Source: Syntrophobacterales bacterium (GTDB taxonomy: Bacteria > Desulfobacterota > Syntrophobacteria > BM002). From it: 6,788 nt of DNA. The stretch is taken from contig JAUVTM010000121.1 in assembly GCA_030601545.1 (NCBI GenBank), positions 1 through 6,788 on the forward strand. Direction: 5' to 3'. The notes beneath the pieces are model-generated. The model did no database searches. It worked only from the letters and a program-made list of their open reading frames with translations, and had not been told where the DNA came from. Position numbers and translations under genes: made by a program. This document shows, in pieces, positions 1-5,025 of the stretch (the stretch's first letter is position 1; each line of letters opens with the position of its first letter).

Positions 1-26
1 GCAACAACAAACCACCTGTAATTTCC

Positions 27-917
27 TTGAAAACCCGCATTGGCTGGATCGGCACCGGAGTCATGGGGCTCTCCATGTGCAACCATGTACTCACCAAGGG
101 CTATAAGGTGAAGACCTATAGCCGCACCAAGGCCAAGGCTCAACCCCTTCTAGACTCGGGTGCAACCTGGGCGGAGTCATCCCGGGCAGTAGCGGATCAG
201 TCTGATGCAATCTTCACCATGGTCGGATTTCCACAAGATGTACGTGAAGTTTATCTGGGCGAAAGTGGCATTTTGACCACCGCCAAACCGGGTAGTATCG
301 TTATTGATATGACCACGACCTCGCCAAGTCTGGCCCAGGAAATCCACTCTGCGGCCGCATCAAAGTCAGTGCACGCAGTTGACGCTCCGGTGTCGGGAGG
401 CGATGTGGGAGCACGCAACGGCACGCTCTCTATTATGGTCGGTGGAAGCAAGGATGTTATTGAGGCCATCAAGCCACTACTGGAAACCATGGGAAAGCAG
501 ATCGTCCACCAGGGTGGACCTGGCGCTGGACAGCATGCCAAAATGTGCAACCAGATCATTATAGCTGGCACCATGATTGGCGTATGCGAAAGTCTTCTCT
601 ATGGATATAAAGCAGGCCTAGATCTGGAGACCATGCTGCGTTCTGTTAGTAGTGGTGCTGCCTCCTGCTGGACTCTGGACAACATGGCCCCCCGCATTCT
701 CCGACGCAATTTTGACCCGGGATTCTTCGTCGAACATTTCATCAAAGACATGTCCATAGCCCTGGATGAGGCTCAGCGCCTGGGGCTTGCCCTACCCGGC
801 CTGGCTTTAGTCCACCAGCTCTACCTAGCGGTCAAGGCACAGGGACACGGTAAGTTGGGCACCCAGGCCCTCATGTTGGCCCTAGAGCAACTTGCCAACA
901 CGGAAGTCAGAACCTAG
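27..917 (+). CDS. NAD(P)-dependent beta-hydroxyacid dehydrogenase (3-hydroxyisobutyrate dehydrogenase / glyoxylate-succinic semialdehyde reductase family)
   Basis: A 296-residue cytoplasmic oxidoreductase of usual family length. Seen: an N-terminal Rossmann fold opening with GWIGTGVMG (residues 6-14), the substrate-loop signature DAPVSGG (119-125), the GAGQHAKMCNQ helix with catalytic Lys172 and Asn175, and a C-terminal all-helical domain with the FIKDM segment near 238-242. The second beta strand ends in YSRT (31-34). Arg-Thr there is typical of NADP(H)-preferring glyoxylate/succinic semialdehyde reductases, so cofactor preference is inferred as NADP(H); the exact substrate cannot be read from sequence. 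The start is a TTG that gives the normal family N-terminus but has no visible Shine-Dalgarno site. The frame stays open to the window edge (codons from position 3), so a start upstream of the window is possible. The gene converges on manA. Family assignment is secure; substrate is not. Confidence 0.93.
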   Translation: MKTRIGWIGTGVMGLSMCNHVLTKGYKVKTYSRTKAKAQPLLDSGATWAESSRAVADQSDAIFTMVGFPQDVREVYLGESGILTTAKPGSIVIDMTTTSPSLAQEIHSAAASKSVHAVDAPVSGGDVGARNGTLSIMVGGSKDVIEAIKPLLETMGKQIVHQGGPGAGQHAKMCNQIIIAGTMIGVCESLLYGYKAGLDLETMLRSVSSGAASCWTLDNMAPRILRRNFDPGFFVEHFIKDMSIALDEAQRLGLALPGLALVHQLYLAVKAQGHGKLGTQALMLALEQLANTEVRT

Positions 918-970
918 CCCGGATATTTCACGAATTGGTGTCGCGAGATCGTGGAGAACGGTTGCAGGTG

Positions 971-1056
971 TCCGTCGTGGGTTGTCCGTTGTCCGTTGCA
1001 GGAGAAATCTGGTCTTAGTAATCACTCGCCACGGACCACTGACCACGGACAACTAA
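971..1056. repeat. Inverted repeat built of 7-bp words (TCCGTTG family), 28-bp arms
   Basis: The left arm (971-998) is four tandem heptamers related to TCCGTTG. The right arm (1029-1056) is four heptamers related to CCACGGA, which read TCCGTGG on the other strand. The loop is 30 bp (999-1028). Unit-by-unit the arms agree at about 19 of 28 positions, best in the two innermost units (5/7 and 6/7). A one-unit shift also pairs well, so the hairpin has more than one register. GTTGCAGG occurs at 961-968 and again at 995-1002. The element sits between convergent genes, so it could act as a two-way terminator, but no T-tract follows the stem. Seven is not a multiple of three, so this is not a coding repeat. 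Confidence 0.75.
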
Positions 1057-1091
1057 CATGGTGCTATGCGCCATGTGCTTTGCTCTATGCC
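1057..1091. repeat. Tandem 7-bp words of a second family (CTATGCG-like), in phase with the preceding array
   Basis: Five consecutive heptamers: CATGGTG, CTATGCG, CCATGTG, CTTTGCT and CTATGCC. They begin exactly where the CCACGGA-family heptamers end, so nine units run from 1029 to 1091 in one 7-bp phase, each starting with C. No separate inverse arm was found, but ACATGG and CCATGT at 1056-1061 and 1071-1076 could pair around a 9-bp loop. The array ends four bases before the manA stop codon. Confidence 0.6.
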
Positions 1092-1095
1092 CTTT

Positions 1096-2301
1096 TCACA
1101 CCGGCACTGCCGCCTTATACAGAATCCCATCCCCTTCAATGCGGTACTGCTCCACTGCTGCCGGTACAATAATGGAGATTCCCCTGGTTAAGCGGGTGAT
1201 GTCCCCAGCGCTCAAATCAGTGACGCTAACATTGCCCTCCGTACAAATCATCATTTCCACACTGCGATCGCGAGCGCTGCTGAAGGGAGACTCTTTATTT
1301 ATCCTCATCACGGAGAGAACAAATTCCTCCGCCTCCGTGGTATAGATTGCCTCCCCAAAGGCGAGGTTTTCGGGGCCTAGAATATTCAAATCGCCATCTG
1401 TGAAATTCAAAACGGCGAGAAGTTCTTGAACATCTATGTGTTTGGGCGTCAGCCCCCCCCTCAAAACGTTGTCAGAATTGGCCATCAACTCAATGCCAAC
1501 ACCTTCCAAGTAACCGTGAAGTTCCCCTGCTGGCAGATACATGGCTTGCTGGGGTTCCAGACGGACAAGATTCAAGAAAATAGGAGAGAGAACCCCCATA
1601 TCACCGGGATACTCTTCATTGAGCTTGATCATCCATGTCCAGACTGGTTCTTCATTTGTCCGCTTCTCAGCAGAGTTGACCGCTTGCTCAACAATCTTGC
1701 GTTGTTTTCCACTGTCCATGGTCATTAAATGGTTGAAGAATTTTTTCAACCCAGCCCGGTTGGGGTGGCTCCGCAGAAACGATACTATTTCTGCCAAACC
1801 AGGAACCCTGGCTTCTTCTAATAGTCTGAGGGTCTCCCCTATTTTACGAAAACTGTTCAGGGCCCAGAATGGTGTCAGAGCACAGATTATCTCTGGTTTA
1901 TGGTTGTCGTCTCGATAGTTTCTGTGGGGCTCATCTAAGGGGATTCCAAGCTCATTTTCCCGGGCGAAGCCCTGCCCGGCCTGCTCCTTATTGGGATGTG
2001 CTTGGATCGACAGCGGTTTCGCTGCAGCGAGCACCTTGAACAAGAATGGCAGCTGGTTGGAAAACCGAGCGGCTACTTCCTTCCCAAGCGTCTCTTCAGG
2101 GCTTTCTTGAATTACCTCCGGCAGAGATCTCCAGAGGCCATCGGAGAGGACCTGGGATGGACCTTTCGGGTGGGCTCCCATCCAGAGTTCTGCTTGTGGT
2201 TTGTCCGCCGGCACTGATTGGCCTAAAAGCCCAGGGATAGCTGTCCTTGACCCCCAAGCATACTCTTGTATGATATTCTTCAAGAGCCCTATCTTTCGCA
2301 T
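1096..2301 (-). CDS. manA: Mannose-6-phosphate isomerase, class I
   Basis: Zinc-dependent cytosolic enzyme interconverting mannose 6-phosphate and fructose 6-phosphate. It links central sugar metabolism to GDP-mannose and mannose-containing surface polysaccharide. The 401 residues match the usual bacterial ManA length. Zinc ligands are visible by correspondence with the E. coli enzyme: Gln100 and His102 in SIQAHP, Glu137 in HKPEIICAL, and His262 in LPAGELHGYLEG. The catalytic arginine is Arg281 in SDNVLRGGLTPKHID. The N-terminus (IIQEYAWGSR, then AELWMGAHP) is also typical. The ATG is preceded only by a weak purine-rich stretch (GAGAG about 8 bases upstream). No neighbour on the same strand suggests an operon. 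Codons for Arg281-Gly283 contain a run of eight G (1453-1460), a possible slippage point. Identification is firm. Confidence 0.97.
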   Translation of the reverse strand: MRKIGLLKNIIQEYAWGSRTAIPGLLGQSVPADKPQAELWMGAHPKGPSQVLSDGLWRSLPEVIQESPEETLGKEVAARFSNQLPFLFKVLAAAKPLSIQAHPNKEQAGQGFARENELGIPLDEPHRNYRDDNHKPEIICALTPFWALNSFRKIGETLRLLEEARVPGLAEIVSFLRSHPNRAGLKKFFNHLMTMDSGKQRKIVEQAVNSAEKRTNEEPVWTWMIKLNEEYPGDMGVLSPIFLNLVRLEPQQAMYLPAGELHGYLEGVGIELMANSDNVLRGGLTPKHIDVQELLAVLNFTDGDLNILGPENLAFGEAIYTTEAEEFVLSVMRINKESPFSSARDRSVEMMICTEGNVSVTDLSAGDITRLTRGISIIVPAAVEQYRIEGDGILYKAAVPV

Positions 2302-2486
2302 TTTATTTTCTCTCGCACAGTAAAGAATCCATGCCTAAAGGACCAGGCTTTTGCGTATCCCCAGAGGGGGTACATGCTATCTGCTATTCCAGGTGGATTC
2401 TGGAGTAATGGAATCTTGGAGTACTGGAGTAATGGTAACTGAAAACAGAAAACCTTGGCCGCTTCAAAGTCCTTCCAATACTCCAT
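2289..2486 (-). other. Doubtful 65-residue ORF, possibly the 5' remnant of a small helical-protein gene running into repeat sequence
   Basis: On the minus strand an ATG at 2486 follows AAGGAG (2492-2497) with a 5-base spacer, a good translation start. The product begins MEYWKDFEAAKVFCFQ and is then read from the 8-bp repeat (LPLLQYSKIPLLQ) and unstructured sequence. It overlaps the first 13 bp of manA. The first residues resemble the start of small four-helix-bundle proteins (23S rRNA intervening-sequence / Avd-like family), which often begin with an aromatic-rich 'W/F-K-D-F/L-E' segment. That is a weak likeness from memory over about 12 residues. It could equally be a chance ORF, or a leader for manA. 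It is not called as a functional gene. Confidence 0.25.
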
Positions 2487-2706
2487 AGAAACTCCTTGGA
2501 GGTAAAGCCATCGATTTGTGACCACGCTCAGAAAAATTTGCCTCTACTGTTGAGCAAACTAGAAAAATGATACCAGTTCAACCGGGAAAGTCCAACATTG
2601 TTGTAATTAGTTAAGCGTTTCTCCAGCGTCCCACTCTTTGCTATCATTATAATTGAGATAGTATAGAATGCATTTATTCCAATACTCCAGTACTCCAATA
2701 CTCCAA
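2400..2706. repeat. Long inverted repeat of 8-bp words (TTGGAGTA family) enclosing about 240 bp
   Basis: The left arm (2400-2431, trailing to about 2439) is tandem octamers CTGGAGTA, ATGGAATC, TTGGAGTA and CTGGAGTA. The right arm (2675-2706) is TATTCCAA, TACTCCAG, TACTCCAA and TACTCCAA, the same word inverted. A short extra inverse copy lies at 2473-2486 (TTCCAA then TACTCCAT), close enough to the left arm for a compact hairpin. The enclosed DNA contains a promoter-like sequence pointing at manA (2567-2595), a ribosome-binding site with ATG (2484-2497), and a TATAAT at 2648-2653 without a matching -35. No transposase is present. It fits a small non-autonomous element or a deletion derivative of a larger one; this is inference. 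Confidence 0.65.
2567..2595 (-). promoter_or_regulatory. Candidate sigma-70-type promoter directed toward manA
   Basis: On the minus strand TTGGAC (2590-2595) is followed after 17 bp by TATCAT (2567-2572), which differs from TATAAT at one position. The -35 match is only three of six. A transcript would start near 2560 and have a leader of about 260 bases crossing the small ORF and the left octamer arm before manA. It was identified by eye only. Confidence 0.3.
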
Positions 2707-2772
2707 GATCAGCCGCTGACCACCTCTACCTGAGTCGATAGAAAGTGATTTGACAGGTTAGACTACACTCGC

Positions 2773-2778
2773 AAGGAG
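2773..2778 (+). promoter_or_regulatory. Ribosome-binding site of the 262-residue gene
   Basis: AAGGAG lies 9 bases before the ATG at 2788, which supports that start. A TTGACA at 2750-2755 looks like a -35 box, but no -10 lies at the right distance, because that spot is occupied by this site. Confidence 0.7.
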
Positions 2779-2787
2779 ACTAACACC

Positions 2788-3576
2788 ATGTCTTTCAAAG
2801 AAAATCTAAAAGCGAAAATCAACCTCAATAGACTTCTGCGAAAGATTACTTCAACCATTCGCGAGACCCCGGGACAGAGAAGGTTGGACAAGGGACTCAC
2901 GCAAGAACTCCTGGAGTTGACAGATCTTGAGCACAAGAAGGTCAGAGACCTGCACCTCTATGTACGTCCCTTAGAGGGGGAGATTATGGAGGTGCTGGTG
3001 TTCGACAACGAGCTTCCCATCTACCACACCACCGTGTACGACGTAGCCCTACGAAAAAGCCCTGAATGGAAAGAAATGTTTAGCATCAAGAACATCAAAA
3101 AAATCATGAATGACCAGGATGTAATCGCCACGAAGGGTAAGGAATCACTGAAACGAATACATGCCAATGCTCTGGCGCTGCTGGACCTCAGCTATACCAG
3201 AGATGACCTGGCCCTGCTGGTGGAGGATGCGCGCCGGGGTCTGGAGAATAAATCTCTAGAGCAGATCCAGGAATCTTTCGATCTTTTTTTTGAACTGTTG
3301 GATTTTCAGCCGGTGTCTCTGGGAATACTGGAGCATGATTTGCAGGTCTATGCCAGACGAAAGACGAACGGTGGGACTGCTACAACCTTTGAGAATATCG
3401 TGTTTTTCAACGAGGAAAACTTCGCGCTGGGTTTGAAGAAAGGAACTCTCTCGCCCCAGAGTGACTTAGACCTTGCCTGGGTCATGCAATACGCCCGGGG
3501 TGAGGAAACAGCAGATCTGGAAGGCCTAAAGGTCTTCGAGTTTCTGGCCGAACTAGTGCCGAAAGAAACCCCTTAA
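2788..3576 (+). CDS. Protein of unknown function, 262 residues, soluble
   Basis: The family is not recognised. The ATG has a strong AAGGAG upstream and the frame is clean to TAA, so the gene is probably real. The product has no signal peptide and no membrane segment. It begins with a basic, probably helical stretch (residues 1-25), then a charged helix-like stretch (32-55). A likely beta-containing core follows (about 55-85, with DLHLYVRPLEGEIMEVLVFD), then KSPEWKEMFSIKNIKKIMND (90-109), a run of helices rich in Leu, Asp and Glu (115-190) and an acidic C-terminal third. No metal-binding cluster, P-loop or DNA-binding motif is obvious. Its stop codon overlaps that of the convergent permease gene by four bases, which leaves no room for a separate terminator. 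A T8 run lies at 3284-3291 inside the gene. Cytoplasmic location is inferred. Confidence 0.85.
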   Translation: MSFKENLKAKINLNRLLRKITSTIRETPGQRRLDKGLTQELLELTDLEHKKVRDLHLYVRPLEGEIMEVLVFDNELPIYHTTVYDVALRKSPEWKEMFSIKNIKKIMNDQDVIATKGKESLKRIHANALALLDLSYTRDDLALLVEDARRGLENKSLEQIQESFDLFFELLDFQPVSLGILEHDLQVYARRKTNGGTATTFENIVFFNEENFALGLKKGTLSPQSDLDLAWVMQYARGEETADLEGLKVFEFLAELVPKETP

Positions 3577-4448
3577 GGCCAAAGTTGCGCCACTATCATT
3601 CCCACCAGCATCAACCCACAACCAAGCAGCCCGCGGGATGTGAGCACCTCACCGAGAATAAACCAACCGGCTAGAGCCGCAAACACCGCCTCAAGGCTCA
3701 GTATGATCGCTGCATGAGTCGGAGGTGCAACCTTCTGGGCCACCACCTGTAGGGTGTAGGCCACCCCTACAGACATCACGCCCCCGTAAAGAATAGGGAT
3801 TGTTGCCTCTCGCAAACCATGAAAGGTAATCGACTCCATGAACCCTGCCACCACAAGGCTTAAAAAACAACAAACCGCATATTGGGCACAGGCAAGCTTT
3901 AGTACATCTACCCTGGGTGAAAGGTATCCCAATATGAGAACGTGAATTGCCCACAGGAAGGCGCTTGCAAGTACCCAGGCATCTCCGGGAGCAAGGTTAA
4001 ACTCCTCGGTAAAGCTGAGAAGGAAGAGTCCAACTGCAGCTATGATCGCTCCGACCCAACCGCCCCAGCCTGGCCACTGTCTCCACAGCATTCCCAAGAG
4101 CGGCACAATGACCACATAGAGGCCGGTAATAAAACCAGCCTTTCCCGCCGTGGTGAAGACGAGTCCCACCTGCTGGAGAGTAGCTCCTCCAAAGAGTACC
4201 AACCCAGCAAAACCACCCCCAAGAACAGCCTGTTTGTTGGTAAGACGCTGGAGTTGCTCCTTTTCTGTTGCTCTATCACCCCGCAAAGCAAACGGTAGCA
4301 AGGTGAGAGCCCCGAGTGCAAACCGTACACCATTGAAGGTGAGCGGACCCACATAATCCATTCCCACCCTTTGAGCCACGAAAGCGCCACCCCAAATAAC
4401 AGCAGTCAGCATCAAGAGCGAATCAGCTTTGTAGATTCTGCCAGACAC
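3573..4448 (-). CDS. EamA-family (drug/metabolite transporter superfamily) inner-membrane permease
   Basis: Ten hydrophobic segments in two EamA repeats (about residues 10-145 and 153-290 of 291). These proteins usually export or exchange small metabolites; the substrate cannot be told here. Family hallmarks seen: TAVIWGGAFVAQRVG in the first helix, TAGKAGFITGLYVVIVPLLG in the fourth, and APPTHAAIILSLEAVFAAL followed by GWFILGE in the ninth. The length is normal for a two-repeat member. I prefer the GTG start at 4446-4448, because AGGAAG (4453-4458) lies just upstream and the protein then begins right before the first helix. A TTG at 4481 would add 11 residues but has no ribosome-binding site. 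The gene converges on the unknown gene (stop codons overlap) and diverges from the OmpA-like gene, so it appears to be transcribed alone. Confidence 0.92.
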   Translation of the reverse strand: MSGRIYKADSLLMLTAVIWGGAFVAQRVGMDYVGPLTFNGVRFALGALTLLPFALRGDRATEKEQLQRLTNKQAVLGGGFAGLVLFGGATLQQVGLVFTTAGKAGFITGLYVVIVPLLGMLWRQWPGWGGWVGAIIAAVGLFLLSFTEEFNLAPGDAWVLASAFLWAIHVLILGYLSPRVDVLKLACAQYAVCCFLSLVVAGFMESITFHGLREATIPILYGGVMSVGVAYTLQVVAQKVAPPTHAAIILSLEAVFAALAGWFILGEVLTSRGLLGCGLMLVGMIVAQLWP

Positions 4449-4452
4449 AGCT

Positions 4453-4458
4453 CTTCCT
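4453..4458 (-). promoter_or_regulatory. Ribosome-binding site that selects the GTG start of the EamA permease
   Basis: AGGAAG on the minus strand ends 4 bases before the GTG (6 if the core is taken as AGGA). The alternative TTG at 4479-4481 has no purine-rich sequence ahead of it, so this site decides the start call. Confidence 0.55.
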
Positions 4459-4515
4459 GTTCCAATGAACACAGGTGGCAAGAATGGGGCTTTGTACAGC
4501 TATACCACAGGCGGT

Positions 4516-4650
4516 TTGGAGTAGTGGAGCCTAATGATTGCAGATCTCAGATTTTAGATTGTAGATTTTAGAAAGGCGTACTTGGTTCTAGATTATCAAT
4601 CTGCAATCCTAAATCTGAAATCTAAAATAATCATCACTCCGACACTCCAA
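4516..4650. repeat. Nested composite inverted repeat: 8-bp-word outer arms around 7-bp-word inner arms
   Basis: Outer arms: TTGGAGTA and GTGGAGCC (4516-4531), against CACTCCGA and CACTCCAA (4635-4650), the octamer family also seen at 2400-2706. Inner left arm (4536-4570): five heptamers GATTGCA, GATCTCA, GATTTTA, GATTGTA and GATTTTA. Inner right arm (4597-4631): CAATCTG, CAATCCT, AAATCTG, AAATCTA and AAATAAT, the same word family inverted. The loop is 4571-4596. TAATGATT on the left and its near-complement AATAATCAT on the right join the two layers. The whole 135 bp is one quasi-palindrome between divergent genes. No ORF or transposase lies inside. Confidence 0.75.
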
Positions 4651-4782
4651 GGGCCTTGCATTGAGCTAAAGCTCTAGCATCTAGCAAGACCCAGATAACT
4701 TGGCCCAAAGTGCCGAAACGAAAATAGCGTGGATAATACCATCAGATCGGCCTCGAAACCAGCTTTTTCCCTGCCCGCCTGT
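4651..4782. other. Non-coding stretch between two repeat elements
   Basis: No supportable gene was found. The only structure seen is a perfect two-copy 7-bp repeat, TCTAGCA at 4673-4679 and 4680-4686, and a small palindrome GAGCT-AA-AGCTC just before it. The sequence separates the two inverted-repeat elements of this gap. Confidence 0.4.
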
Positions 4783-4853
4783 CCCGAGCGACTCGACCTG
4801 AGCGACTCGACTTGAGCTCGTCGACAAGTCTCGTCGACAGGTCTTGTCGCGGG
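4783..4853. repeat. GC-rich quasi-palindrome of roughly 14-bp units around GAC/GTC cores
   Basis: GAGCGACTCGACCT and GAGCGACTCGACTT are near-identical 14-mers in tandem (4787-4800, 4801-4814). They are followed by diverged inverse-type units containing CTCGTCGACAAG and CTCGTCGACAGG, ending GTCGCGGG. Nested pairings are GACCTG with CAGGTC, GACTTG with CAAGTC, and CCCG with CGGG at the ends. The design matches the other intergenic elements, with a longer and more GC-rich word. It lies about 170 bp upstream of the OmpA-like gene. Confidence 0.6.
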
Positions 4854-4893
4854 GCTGCCCCCTGCCAGCTGCATGCTGATTAAGCTTTGGTCA

Positions 4894-4923
4894 TTGTAAA
4901 ACTGAAACGCTTTGGTCTATACT
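4894..4923 (+). promoter_or_regulatory. Candidate sigma-70-type promoter for the OmpA-like / deacetylase operon
   Basis: TTGTAA (4894-4899) and TATACT (4918-4923) are separated by 18 bp, with four and five consensus matches respectively. The 9-bp direct repeat GCTTTGGTC occurs at 4884-4892 and 4909-4917, ending just before the -35 and -10 boxes. It could be an operator, which is inference. The leader to the start codon would be about 95 bases. Confidence 0.45.
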
Positions 4924-5012
4924 GCCAAAACTTCCGTGCTTGAATGGTTCCAAGCTGGGTGGTCGTGCCGCAGAGATTACGGAAAAGGGCCATTTATGGA
5001 TGGAAACTGATC

Positions 5013-5017
5013 AGGAG
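5013..5017 (+). promoter_or_regulatory. Ribosome-binding site that favours the second ATG of the OmpA-like gene
   Basis: AGGAG lies only 2 bases from the ATG at 5020 but 8 bases from the in-frame ATG at 5026, a normal spacing. The gene is therefore called from 5026. Confidence 0.65.
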
Positions 5018-5025
5018 ACATGGAA

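Noticed and set aside
971..1056. Intrinsic transcription terminator
   Set aside because: The stem is imperfect with a 30-base loop, and no T-tract follows on either strand.
971..1091. CRISPR array
   Set aside because: Units are 7 bp and contiguous, with no spacers and no cas genes.
951..1345. Small plus-strand ORFs of 73 and 95 codons over the heptamer array and the manA 3' end
   Set aside because: They are read through 7-bp repeats and antisense to manA, and have no ribosome-binding site or recognisable protein.
2648..2653. Perfect TATAAT as a promoter for the plus-strand unknown gene
   Set aside because: No hexamer resembling TTGACA lies 15-19 bp upstream and there is no extended -10, so it was not listed as a promoter.
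2400..2706. Classical insertion sequence
   Set aside because: No transposase ORF and no clear target-site duplication next to the arms.
2750..2755. Perfect TTGACA ahead of the unknown gene
   Set aside because: The -10 position falls on AAGGAG, the ribosome-binding site, so it cannot be a normal promoter.
4674..4874. Minus-strand ORF of 66 codons upstream of the OmpA-like gene
   Set aside because: It is translated from the GC-rich quasi-palindrome; the frame is a by-product of the repeat.
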